Below, piece after piece: positions 22,232 through 33,448 of a DNA stretch of 64,000 nt. A model generated the notes under the pieces. The model had not been told where the DNA came from. It searched no databases and saw nothing but the letters and a program-made list of their open reading frames with translations. A program made the position numbers and the translations under genes. The stretch is from Balaenoptera acutorostrata. Taxonomy: Eukaryota; Chordata; Mammalia; Artiodactyla; Balaenopteridae. Location of the stretch: positions 46,891,937 to 46,955,936 of the forward strand of contig NC_080064.1 of the NCBI RefSeq assembly GCF_949987535.1. The letters run 5' to 3'. Position 1 is the first letter of the stretch. Every line of letters starts with the position of its first letter.

Positions 22232-23510
22232 CTGAGTACAGGTCTTTTACCTCCTTAGGTAGGTTTATTCTGAGGTATTTTATTCTTTTTGTTGCAATGG
22301 TGAATGGGATTGTTTCCTTAATTTCTCTTCTGATCCTTCATTGTTAGTGTATAGGAATGCAAGAGATTTCTGTGCATTAATTTTGTATCCTGCAACTTTA
22401 CCAGATTCATTGATTAGCTATAGTAGTTTTCTGGTGGCATCTATAAGATTCTGTAATTTTGTATCATGTCATCTGCAAACAGTGACTGTTTTACTCCTTC
22501 TTTTCCAATTTGTATTCCTTTTATTTCTTTTCCTTCTATGATTGCTGTGGCTAGGACTTCCAAAACTATGTTGAATAAGAGTGGTGAGAGTGGACATCCT
22601 TGTCTTTTTCCTGATCTTAGAGGAAATGCTTTCAGTGTTTCACCATTGAGAATGATGTTTGCTTTGGGTTTGTTGTATATGGCCTTTATTATGTTGAGGT
22701 AAGTTCCCTTTATGCCCACTTTCTGGAGAGTTTTTATCATAAATGGTGTTGAATTTTGTCAAAAGCTTTTTCTGCATCTACTGAGATGATCATATGGTTT
22801 TAATTCTTCAGTTTGTTAATATGGTGTATCACATTGATTGATTTGCATATGTTGAAGAATCCTTGCATCCCTGGGATAAATCCCACTTGATCATGTTGTG
22901 TGATCCTTTTAATGTGTTGTTGGATTCTGTTTGCTAGTATTTTGTTGAGGATTTTTACATCTATATTCATCAGAGATATTGGTCTGTAATTTTCTTTTTT
23001 TGTAGTATCTTTGTGTGGTTTTGGTATCAGGGTGATGGTGGCCTCATAGAATGAGTTTGGGAGTGTTCCTTCCTCTGCAATTTTTTGGAAGAGTTTGAGA
23101 TGGATGGGTGTTAGCTCTTCTCTAAATGTTTGATAGAATTCCCCTGTGAAGCCATCTGGTCCTGAAGTTTGGTGTGTTGGAAGATTTTTAATTACAGTTT
23201 CAATTTCATTACTTGTGATTTGTCTGTTCATATTTTCTATTTCTTCCTGGTTCAGTCTTGGAAGGTTATACCTTTCTAAGAATTTGTCCATTTCTTCCAG
23301 GTTGTCCATTTTATTGGCATAGAGTTGCTTGTAGTAGTCTCTTAAGATGCTTTGTATTTCTGCCATGTCCATTGTAACTTCTCCTTTTTCATTTCTAATT
23401 TTATTGATTTGAGTCCTCTCCCTCCTTTTCTTGATGATTCTGGCTAAAGGTTTATCAATTTTGTTTATCTTCTCAAAGAACCAGCTTTTAGTTTTATTGA
23501 TCTGTGCTAT

Positions 23511-23625
23511 TGTTTCATTTATTTCATTTATTTATTTCATTTATTTATTTTCATTTATTTATTTCTGCTCTGATCTTTATGATTTCATTTATTTCTGCTC
23601 TGATCTTTATGATTTCTTTCCTTCT
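23511..23625 (+). repeat. (ATTT)n expansion plus about 30-bp duplication inside L1-A
   Basis: Imperfect ATTT/TTTC repeats run at 23511-23570. They are followed by two copies of the motif 'tctgctctgatctttatgat' at about 23565-23625. Both lie within former ORF2 coding sequence. Confidence 0.8.
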
Positions 23626-26209
23626 ACTAACTTTGGGTTTTGTTTGTTTTTCTTTCTCTAGTTCCTTTAGGTGTAAGGTTAGCTTGTTTATTTGAGATTT
23701 TTCTTGTTTCTTGAGGTAGGATTGTATTGCTATAAACTTCCCTCTTAGAAGTACTTTTGCTGCATCCCATATGTTTTGGATCTTTGACTTTTCATTGTCA
23801 TTTGTTTCTAGGTATTTTTTGATTTCCTCTTTGATTTCTTCAGTGATCTCTTGGTTATTTAGTAACGTATTGTTTAGCCTCCGTGTGTTTGTATTTTTAC
23901 TTTTTTTTTTTTGCCTGTAATTGATTTCTAATCTCATAGCATTGTGGTCGGAAAAGATGCTTGATATGAGTTCAATTTTCTTAAATTTACCAAAGTTTGC
24001 TTTGTGACCCAAGATTTGATCTATCCTGGAGAATGTTCCATGTGGACCTGAAAAGAAATTGTAATGTGCTGTTTTCTGATGGAATGTCCTATAAATATCC
24101 ATTAAATCTATCTGTTCTATTGTGTTATTTAAAGCTGGTGTTTCCTTATTAATTTTCTGTCTGGATGATCTGTCCATTGGTGTAAGTGATGTGTTAAAGT
24201 CCCCTGCTATTTTTGTGTTACTGTCAGTTTCCTGTTTTATAGCTGTTAGCATTTGCCTTATTATTATTTTTTAAAAATGTTTTTATTGGAGTATAATTGC
24301 TTTATAATGGTGTGTTAGTTTCTGCTTTATAACAAAGTGAATCCGTTATACATATACATATATCCCCATATCTCTTCCCTGTTGCATCTCCCTCCCTCCC
24401 ACCCTCCCTATCCCACCCTTCTAGCTGGTCACAAAGCACCGAGCTGATCTCCCTATGCTATGCGACTGCTTCCCACTAGCTATCTATTTTACATCTGGTA
24501 GTGTATATATGTCCATATATACACTACCACTCTCTCACTTTGTCCCAGCTGACCTTCCCCTCTCCCTGTGTCCTCAAGTCCATTCTCTAGTGGGTCTGTG
24601 TCTTTATTCCCATCTTGCCCCCAGGTTCTTCATGACCATTTTTTTTTTTGTAGATTTCATATATATGTGTTAGCATACAGTATTTGTTTTTCTCTTTCTG
24701 ACTTACTTCACTCTGTATGACAGACTCTAGGTCCATCCACCTCACTACAAATAACCCCATTTCGCTTCTTTTTATGGCTGAGTAATATTCCATTGTATGT
24801 ATTTGCCACATCTTCTTTATCCATTCATCTGTCGATGGACACTTAGGTTGCTTCCATGTCCTGGCTATTGTAAATAGAGCTGCAGTGAACACTGTGGTAC
24901 ATGACCCTTTTTGAATTATGGTTTTCTCAGGGTATATGCCCAGTAGTGGGATTGCTGGGTCATATGGCAGTTCTATTTTAAGTTTTTAAGGAACCTCTAT
25001 ACTGTTCTCCATAGTGGCTGTATCAATTTACATTCCCACCAACAGTGTATGAGAGATCCCTTTTCTCCACACCCTCTCCAGCATTTATTGTTTGTGGATT
25101 TTTTGATGATGGCCACTCTGACCGCTGTGAGATGATATCACATTGTAGTTTTGATTTGCATTTCTCTAATAATTAATGATGTTGAGCATTCTTTCATGTG
25201 TTTGTTGGCAATCTGTATACCTTCTTTGGAGAAATGTCTATTTAGGGCTTCTGCCCATTTCTGGATTGGGTTGTTTGTTTCTTTGATATTGAGCTGCATG
25301 AACTGCTTGTAAATTTTGGAGATTAATCCTTTGTCAGTTGCTTCATTTGCAAATAATTTCTCCCATTCTGAGGGTTGTGTTTTCGTCTTGTTTATGGTTT
25401 CCTTTGCTGTGCAAAAGCTTTTAAGTTTCATTAGGTTCCATTTGTTTATTTTTGTTTTTATTTCCATTTCTCTAGGAGGTGGGTCAAAAAGGATCTTGCT
25501 GTGATTTATGTCGCAGAGTGTTCTGCCTATGTTTTCCTCTAAGAGTTTGATAGTGTCTGGCCTTACATTTAGGTCTTTAATTCATTTTGAGTTTATTTCT
25601 GTGTATGGTGTTAGGGAGTGTTCTAATTTCATTCTTTTACATGCAGCTGTCCAGTTTTCCCAGCACCACTTATTGAAGAGGTTGTCTTTTCTCCATTGTA
25701 TATTCCTGCCTCCTTTATCAAAGATAAGGTGACCATATGTGCATGGGTTTATCTCTGAGCTTTCTATCCTGTTCCATTGATCTATATTTCTGTTTTTGTG
25801 CCAGTACCATACTTTCTTGGTTACTGTGGCTTTGTAGTATAGTCTGAAGTCTGGGAGCCTGATTCCTCCAGCTCCGTTTTTCTTTGTCAAGATTGCTTTG
25901 GCTATTCGGGGTCTTTTGTGTCCCTATACAAATTGTGAAACTTTTCGTTCTAGTTCTGTGAAAAATGCCTCTGGTAGTTTGATAGGGATTGCATTGAATC
26001 TGTAGATTGCTTTGGGTAATATAGTCATTTTCACAATGTTGATTCTTCCAATCCAAGAACATGATATATCTCTCCATCTATTTGTGTCATCTTTAATTTC
26101 TTTCATCAGTGTCTTATAATTTTCTACATACAGGTCTTTTGTCTCCTTAGGTAGGTTTATTCCTAGGTATTTTATTCTCTTTGTTGCAATGGTAAATGGG
26201 AGTGTTTTC

Positions 26210-28159
26210 TTTTTTTTTTTTTTTCAAACATCTTTATTGAAGTATAATTGCCTTACAATAGTGTGTTAGCATCTGCTTTATAACAAAGTGAATCAGTTAT
26301 ACATATACAATATGTTCCCATTTCTCTTCCCTCTTGCATCTCCCTCCCTCCCACCCTCCCCATCCCACCCCTCTAGGTGGTCACAAAGCACCGAGCTGAT
26401 CTCCCTGTGCTATGCGGCTGCTTCCCACTAGCTATCTATTTTACATTTGGTAGTGTATATATGTTCATGACACTCTCTTACCCTGTCACATCTCACCCCA
26501 CTCCCTCCCCATATCCTCAAGTCCATTCTCTAGTAGGTCTGTGTCTTTATTCCCGTCTTGCCACTAGGTTCTTCATGGCCTTTTTTTTTTTTCCCCTTAG
26601 ATTCCATATATATGTGTTAGCATACTGTATTTGTTTTTCTCTTTCTGACTTACTTCACTCTGTATGACAGACTCTAACTCCATCCACCTCATTACAAATA
26701 CCTCCATTTCATTTCTTTTTATGGCTGAGTAATATTCCATTGTATATATGTGCCACATCTTCTTTATCCATTCATCTGTCGATGGACACTTAGGTTGCTT
26801 CCATGTCCTGGCTATTGTAAATAGAGCTGCAATGAACATTTTGGTACATGACTCTTTTTGAATTATGGTTTTCTCAGGGTATATGCCCAGTAGTGGGATT
26901 GCTGGGTCATATGGTAGTTCTATTTTTAGTTTTTTAAGGAACCTCCATACTGTTCTCCATAGTGGCTGTATCAATTTACATTCCCACCAACAGTGCAAGA
27001 GTGTTCCCTTTTCTCCACACCCTCTCCAGCATTTATTGTTTGTAGATTTTTTGATGATGGCCATTCTGACCGGTGTGAGATGATACCTCATTGTAGTTTT
27101 GATTTGCATTTCTCTAATGATTAATGATGTTGAGCATTCTTTCATGTGTCTGTAGGCCATCTGTATATCTTCTTTGGGGAAATGTCTATTTAGATCTTCT
27201 CCCCATTTTTGGATTGGGTTGTTCGTTTTTTTGTTATTGAGCTGCATGAGTTGCTTGTAAATCTTGGAGATTAATCCTTTGTCAGTTGCTTCATTTGCAA
27301 ATATTTTCTCCCATTCTGAGGGTTGTCTTTTGGTCTTGTTTATGGTTTCCTTTGCTGTGCAAAAGCTTTGAAGTTTCACTAGGTCCCATTTGTTTATTTG
27401 TGTTCTTATTTCCATTTCTCTGGGAGCTGGGTCAAAAAGAATCTTGCTGTGATGTATGTCATAGAGTGTTCTGCCTATGTTTTCCTCTAAGAGTTTGATA
27501 GTGTCTGCCCTTACACTTAGGTCTTTAATCCATTTTGAGTTTATTTTTGTGCATGGTGTCAGGGAGTGTTCTAATTTCATACTTTTACATGTAGTTGTCC
27601 AGTTTTCCCAGCACCACTTATTGAAGAGGCTGTCTTTTCTCCACTGTATATGCTTGCCTCCTTTATCAAAGATAAGGTGACCATATGTGTGTGGGTTTAT
27701 CTCTGGGCTTTCTATCCTGTTCCATTGATCTATATTTCTGTTTTTGTGCCAGTACCAAACTGTCTTGATTACTGAAGCTTTGTAATATAGTCTGAAGTCA
27801 GGGAGCCTGATTCCCCCAGCTCCATTTTTCGTTCTCAAGATTGCTTTGGCTATTCGGGGTCTTTTGTGTTTCCATACAAATTGTGAAATTTTTTGTTCTA
27901 GTTCTGTGAAAAATGCCAGTGGTAGTTTGATAGGGATTGCATTGAATCTGTAGATTGCTTTGGGTAGTAGAGACATTTTCACAATGTTGATTCTTCCAAT
28001 CCAGGAACATGGTATATCTCTCCATCTATTTGTATCATCTTTAATTTCTTTCATCAGTGTCTTATAATTTTCTGCATACAGGTCTTTTGTCTCCTTAGGT
28101 AGGTTTATTCCTAGATATTTTATTCTTTTTGTTGCAATGGTAAATGGGAGTGTTTTCTT
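26210..28159 (-). mobile_element. L1-Y: L1 3' portion joined in phase to L1-X
   Basis: A T run (26210-26224) followed by 'catctttattgaagtataat' marks an L1 3' end. It lies directly after L1-X ORF2 sequence ending 'aaatgggagtgttttct' (to 26209). The same ORF2 sequence recurs at 28081-28159, where the element continues without a break into the upstream part of L1-X. No 5' truncation point can be seen, because L1-Y merges at a homologous position. Confidence 0.75.
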
Positions 28160-30429
28160 AATTTCACTTTCAGATTTTTCATCATTAGTGTATAGGAATG
28201 CAAGAGATTTCTGTGCATTAATTTAGTATCCTTCTACTTTACCACATTCATTGATTAGCTCTAGTAGTTTTCTGGTAGCATCTTTAGGATTCTCTATCTA
28301 TAGTATCATGTCATCTGCAAACAGTGACAGCTTTACTTCTTCTTTTCTGATTTGGATTCATTTTATTTCTTTGTCTTCTCTGATTGCTGTAGCTAAAACT
28401 TCCACAACTATGTTGAGTAACAGTGGTGAGAGTGGGCATCCTTGTCTTGTTCCTGATCTTAGTGGAAATGGTTTCAGTTTTTCACCATTGAGAACGATGT
28501 TGGCTGTGGGTTTGTCATATATGGCCTTTATTATGTTGAGGTAAGTTCCCTCTATGCCTACTTTCTGGAGGGCTTTTATCATAAATGGGTGTTGAATTTT
28601 GTCGAAAGCTTTCTCTGCATCTATTGAGATGATCATATCGGTTTTCTCCTTCAATTTGTTAATATGGTGTATCACATTGATTGATTTGCATATATTGAAG
28701 AATCCTTGCATTCCTGGGATAAACCACACTTGATCATGGTGTATGATCCTTTTAATGTGCTGTTGGATTCTGTTTGGTAGTATTTTGTTGAGGATTTTTG
28801 CATCTATGTTCATCAGTAATATTGGTCTGTAGTTTTCCTTTTTTGTGACATCTTTGTCTGGTTCTGGTATCAGGGTGATGGTGGCCTCGTAGAATGAGTT
28901 TGGGAGTGTTCCTCCCTCTGCTATATTTTGGAAGAGTTTGAGAAGGATAGGTCTTAGCTCTTCTCTAAATGTTTGATAGAATTCACCTGTGAATTCACCT
29001 GTGAAGCCCTCTGGTCCTGGGCTTTTGTGTGTTGGAAGATTTTTAATCACAGTTTCAATTTCAATGCTTGTGATTTGTCTGTTCATATTTTCTATTTCTT
29101 CCTGTTTCAGTCTCTGAAGGTTGTGCATTTCTAAGAATTTGTCCATTTCTTCCTGGTTGTCCATTTTATTGGCATAGAGTTGCTTGTAGTAATCTCTCAT
29201 GATCCTTTGTATTTCTGCATTGTCAGTTGTTCCTTCTCCTTTTTCATTTCTAATTCTGTTGATTTGAGTCTTTTCCCTTTTTTTCTTGATGAGTCTGCCT
29301 AATGGTTTATCAATTTTGTTTATTTTCTCAAAGAACCAGCTTTTAGTTTTATTGATCTTTGCTATTGTTTCCTTCATTTCTTTTTCATTTATTCCTGATC
29401 TGATCTTTATGATTTCTTTACTTCTGCTAACTTTAGGGTTTTTTTGTTCTTCTTTCTCTAATTGGTTTAGGTGTAAGGTTAGGTTGTTCATTTGAGATGT
29501 TTCTTGTTTCTTAAGGTAAGATTGTATTGCTATAAACTTCCCTCTTAGAACTGCTTTTGCTGCATCCCATAGGTTTTGGGTCGTCGTGTTTTCATTGTCA
29601 TTTGTTTCTAGGTATTTTTTGATTTACTCTTTGATTTTTTTCAGTGATCTCTTGGTTATTAGGTAGTGTATTGTTTAACCTCCATGTGTTTGTATTTTTT
29701 TACAGATTTTTTCCTGTAATTGATATCTAGTCTCATAGCATTGTGGTCAGAAAAGATACTTGATATGATTTCAATTTTCTTAAATTTACCAAGGTTTGAC
29801 TTGTGACCCAAGATATGATCTATCCTGGAGAATGTTCCATGAGCACTTGAGAAGAAAGTGTATTCTGTTGTTTTTGGACGGAATGTCCTATAAATATCAG
29901 TTAAGGCCATCTTGTTTAATGTATCATTTAAAACCTGTGTTTCCTTATGTATTTTCATTTTGGATGATCTGTCCATTGGTGAAAGTGGGGTGTTAAAGTC
30001 CCCTACTATGATTGTGTTACTGTCGATTTCCCCTTTTATGGCTGTTAGTATTTGCCTTTTGTATTGACATGCTCCTATGTTGGGTGCATAAATATTTACA
30101 ATTGTTATATCTTCTTCTTGGATTGATCCCTTGATCATTATGTAGTGTCCTTCTTTGTCTCGTGTAATAGTCTTTGTTTTAAAGTCCATTTTGTCTGATA
30201 TGAGAATTGCTACTCCAGCTTTCTTTTGATTTCCTTTTGCATGGAATAGCTTTTTCCATCCCCTCACTTTCAGTCTGTATGTGCCCCTAGGTCTGAAGTG
30301 GGTCTCTTGTAGACAGCATATATATGGGTCTTGTTTTTGTATCCACTCAGCCAGTCTATGTCTTTTGGTTGGAGCATGTAAATCCATTTACATTTAAGGT
30401 AATTTCAATATGTATGTTCCTATTCCCAT
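26597..30429 (-). pseudogene. L1-X/L1-Y ORF2 (endonuclease-reverse transcriptase), several breaks
   Basis: The frame starts at an ATG at 30429. A one-base insertion near 30380 shifts it just after the LNVNG endonuclease start. The endonuclease block (30387-29659) keeps QETHF, YAPN, GDFN and SDHNAMR. The middle block (29491-28358) keeps RT motifs including [10 protein letters not shown]. Three nonsense codons lie at about 28355 (GGA to TGA), just after FADDMIL (TAC to TAG, near 28302) and near 28225. The last block (28054-26597) is open for 485 codons to the natural stop and includes the C-terminal Cys-rich segment [18 protein letters not shown]. An in-frame 12-bp duplication (TGEF repeated) is at 28980-29003. 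It cannot make a full enzyme. Confidence 0.88.
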
Positions 30430-30487
30430 TTTCTTAATTGTTTTGGGTTTGTTATTGTAGGTGTTTTCCTTCTCTTGTGTTTCTTGC

Positions 30488-31381
30488 CTAGAGAAGTTCC
30501 TTTAACATTTGTTGTAAAGCTGATTTGGCTGTGCTGAATTCTCTTAGCTTTTGCTTGTCTGTAAAGGTTTTTATTTCTCCGTCAAATCTGAATGAGATCC
30601 TTGCTGGATAGAGTAATCTTGGTTGTAGGTTTTTCTCTTTCATCACTTTCAATATGTCCTGCCACTCCCTTCTGGCTTGCGGAGTTTCTGCTGAAAGTTC
30701 AGCTGTTAACCTTATTGGGATTCCCTTGTATGTTATTTGTTGTTTCTCCCTTGCTGCTTTTAATATTTTTTCTTTGTATTTAATTTTTGATAGTTTGATT
30801 AATATGTGTCTCAGCATGTTTCTCCTTGGATTTATCCTGTATGGGACTCTCTGTGCTTCCGGGACTTGATTAACTATTTCCTTACCCATATTAGGGAAGT
30901 TTTCAACTATAATCTCTTCAGATATTTTCTCAGTCCCTTTCTTTTTCTCTTCTTCTTCTGGGACACCTATAATTCGAATGTTGGTGTGTTTAATGTTGTC
31001 CCAGAGGTCTCTGAGACTGTCCTCAATTCTTTTCATTCTTTTTTCTTTATTCTGCTCTGCAGTAGTTATTTCCATTATTTTATCTTCCAGGTTACTTATC
31101 CGTTTTTCTGCCTCAGTTATTCTGCTATTGATTCCTTCTAGAGAATTTTTAATTTCATTTATTGTGTTGTTCATCATTGTTTGTCTGCTCTTTAGTTCTT
31201 CTAGGTCCTTGTTAAACATTTCTTGTATTTCCTCCATTCTAGTTCCAAGATTTTGGATCATCTTTACTATCATTATTCTGAATTCTTTTTCAGATAGACT
31301 GCCTATTTCATCTTCATTTGTTAGGTCTGGTGGGTTTTTACATTGCTCCTTCATCTGCTGTGTGTTTCTTTGTCTTCTCAT
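30488..31381 (-). CDS. L1-X ORF1 protein, intact, 297 residues
   Basis: L1 ORF1p is the RNA-binding chaperone that coats L1 RNA in cytoplasmic ribonucleoprotein particles and is needed for retrotransposition. This frame runs from ATG to TAA without interruption. In order: an acidic/Gln-rich N-terminus (1-45), a probable trimerising coiled coil with heptads (about 46-128), an RRM-type domain starting NIRIIGVPEE (134-143) with PRRNMLRHILIKL (185-197), and a C-terminal domain with the conserved PIRLTAELSAE and ARREW (222-240). Human ORF1p is 338 residues; this is shorter at the N-terminus, as seen in other non-primate L1s. It lies between the 2-kb 5'UTR and a dead ORF2. Intactness shows a fairly recent insertion or little time for decay; expression is not shown by sequence. 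Confidence 0.9.
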   Translation of the reverse strand: MRRQRNTQQMKEQCKNPPDLTNEDEIGSLSEKEFRIMIVKMIQNLGTRMEEIQEMFNKDLEELKSRQTMMNNTINEIKNSLEGINSRITEAEKRISNLEDKIMEITTAEQNKEKRMKRIEDSLRDLWDNIKHTNIRIIGVPEEEEKKKGTEKISEEIIVENFPNMGKEIVNQVPEAQRVPYRINPRRNMLRHILIKLSKIKYKEKILKAAREKQQITYKGIPIRLTAELSAETPQARREWQDILKVMKEKNLQPRLLYPARISFRFDGEIKTFTDKQKLREFSTAKSALQQMLKELL

Positions 31382-33448
31382 TTTGCTTAACTTACTGTGT
31401 TTGGGGTCTCCTTTTCTCAGGCTGCAGGTTCATATTTCCCATTGTTTTTGGTGTCTGCCCCCAGTGGCTAAGGTTTGTTCAGTGGGTTGTGTAGGCTTCC
31501 TGGTGAAGGGAACTAGTGCCTGTGTTCTGGTGGATGAGGCTGGATCTTGTTTTTCTGGTTGGCAGGTCCACGTCTTGTGATGTGTTTTGGGGTGTCTGTG
31601 ACCTTATTATGATTTTAGGCTGCCTCTCTGCTAATGGGTGGTGTTGTGTTCCTGTCTTGCTAGTTGTTTGGCCTAGGGTGTCCAGCACTGTAGCTTGCTG
31701 GTCGTTGAGTGGAGCTGGGTCTTGGCATTGAGATGGAGATCTCTGGGAGATTTTCACCATTTGGTATTACGTGGAGCTGGGAGGTGTCTGGTGGACCAGT
31801 GTCCTGAAGTTGGCTCTCCCACCTCAGAGGCACAGCCCTGATGCCTGGCTAGAGCACCAAGAGCCTTTCATCCACATGGCTCAGAATAAAAGGGAGAAGA
31901 AAGAAAGAAGAAAGAAAAAGATAAAATAAAATGAAATAAAATAAAATAAGATAAAAAGTTATTAAAATAAAAAACAATAAATAATTATTAAAAAATATTT
32001 TTAAAGTAATTAAAAAAAAAGAAAGAATGAACAACGAGAACAACTAAACCAAAAAACAAATCCACCAGTGATAACAAGTGCTGCAAGCTATACAAAAAAA
32101 AAAAAAAAATAAAAAGACAGACAGAACCCTAGGACAAGGGGTAAAAGCAAAGCTATACAGACAAAATCACACACAGAAGCATACACATACACACTCACAA
32201 AAAGAGAAAAAGGGAAAAATATATGTATATCGTTGCTCCCAAAGTCCACCGCCTCAATTTGGGATGATTTGTTGTGTATTCAGGTATTCCACAGATGCAG
32301 GGTACATCAAATTGAATGTGGAGATTTAATCCGCTGCTCCCGAGGCTGCTGGGAGAGATTTCCCTTTCTCTTCTTTGTTCACACAGCTCCTGGGGTTCAG
32401 CTTTGGATTTGGACCCGCCTCTGCGTGTAGGTCGCCTGAGGGCGTCTGTTCTTCGCTCAGACAGGATGGGGTTAAAGGAACAGCTGCTTCAGGGGCTCTG
32501 GCTCACTCAGGCTGGGGGGAGGGAGGGGTACGGATGCGGGGCGAGCCTGCGGCGGCAGAGGCCAGCGTGATGTTGCAGCAGCCTGAGGTGCGCTGTGCGT
32601 TCTCCCGGGGAAGTTGTTCCCGGATCACAGGACCCTGGCAGTGGCGGGCTGCACAGGCTCCCGGGAGGGGAGGTGTGGAGAGTGACCTGTGCTTGCACAC
32701 AGGCTTCTTGGTGACGGCAGCAACAGGCTTAGCATCTCATGCCCGTCTCTGGTGTCTGCGCTGATAGCCGCGGCTCACGTCTCTGGAGATCCTTTAAGCG
32801 GTGCTCTGAATCCTCTCTCCTCGCGCACCCGGAAACAAAGAGGCAAGAAAAAGTCTCTTGCCTCTTTGGCAGCTCCAGACTTTTTCCCGGACTCCCTCCC
32901 GGCTAGCTGTGGTGCAGTAGCCCCCTTCAGGCTGTGTTCACGCCGCCAGCCCCAGTCCTCTCCCTGCGATCCGACCGAAGCCCGAGCCTCAGCTCCCAGC
33001 CCCCACCTGCCCCAGCGGGTGAGCAGACAAGCCTGTCGGGCTGGTGAGTGCTGGTCGGCACTGATCCTCTGTACGGGAATCTCTCCACTTTGCCCTCCGC
33101 ACCCCTGTTGCTGCGCTCTCCTCCGTGGCTCCGAAGCTTCCCCCCTCTGCCACCCGCAGTCTCTGCCTGAGAAGGGCCTTCCTAGTGTGTGGAAACCTTT
33201 CCTCCTTCACAGCTCCCTCCCACTGGTGCAGGTCCCGTCCCTATTCTTTTGTCTCTGTTTTTTCTTTTCTCTTTTGCCCTACCCAGGTGTGTGGGGAGTT
33301 TCTTGCCTTTTGGGAGGTCTGAGGTCTTGTGCCAGCGTTCAGTAGGTGTTCTGTAGGAGTTGTTCCACATGTAGATGTATTTCTGATGTATTTGTGTGGA
33401 GGAAAGTGATCTCCACATCTTACTCTTCCACCATCTTGAAGCTCCTCC
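31382..33448 (-). promoter_or_regulatory. L1-X 5'UTR, about 2.07 kb, two-part
   Basis: The ORF1-proximal third (31382-31860) is recognisably related to the L1-A and L1-E 5'UTRs, for example 'gtggatgaggct' and 'gcttcctggtg' on plus. Then follows a 380-bp plus-strand A-rich tract (31880-32250). The distal 1.2 kb (32250-33448) is GC- and CpG-rich and has no visible counterpart in L1-A or L1-D. The outermost 15 bases keep the L1 start motif CAAGATGG, a known YY1-binding site in L1s that positions transcription starts. Confidence 0.75.
31880..32250 (+). repeat. A-rich low-complexity tract within the L1-X 5'UTR
   Basis: On plus it is composed of AAAT/AAAAT/GAAA units, an A15-type run at about 32093-32108, and a CACACA-rich end. 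On the element strand this is T-rich. It separates the two 5'UTR modules. Confidence 0.85.

Larger units (their letters stand above)
24262..33448 (-). mobile_element. L1-X: full-length LINE-1 inserted in L1-A (with L1-Y joined inside)
   Basis: A perfect 15-bp TSD, tagcatttgccttat, occurs at 24247-24261 and 33449-33463, and the L1-A sequence reads straight across once the insert is removed. The 3' end (24262) shows the UTR type 'ttattggagtataattgctt'. The 5' end (33448) shows CAAGATGGTGGAAGAG on minus. The span is 9.2 kb because a second 3' end begins at 26210 (L1-Y). The continuous element from 26210 to 33448 has a complete L1 order: 3'UTR, ORF2, ORF1, 5'UTR. Its 3'UTR type differs from that of L1-A. 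Confidence 0.9.

Noticed and set aside
22800..23372. 190-codon reverse-transcriptase-like frame as a separate retroelement
   Set aside because: It falls within the contiguous ORF2 of L1-A once inserts are removed.
26597..28054. 485-codon open frame as a host gene
   Set aside because: It is the C-terminal part of L1 ORF2 (thumb/C-domain and Cys-rich motif) in a TSD-flanked L1.
32380..33060. CpG island as promoter of a host gene
   Set aside because: It lies within the L1-X 5'UTR; the element boundaries and TSD account for it.
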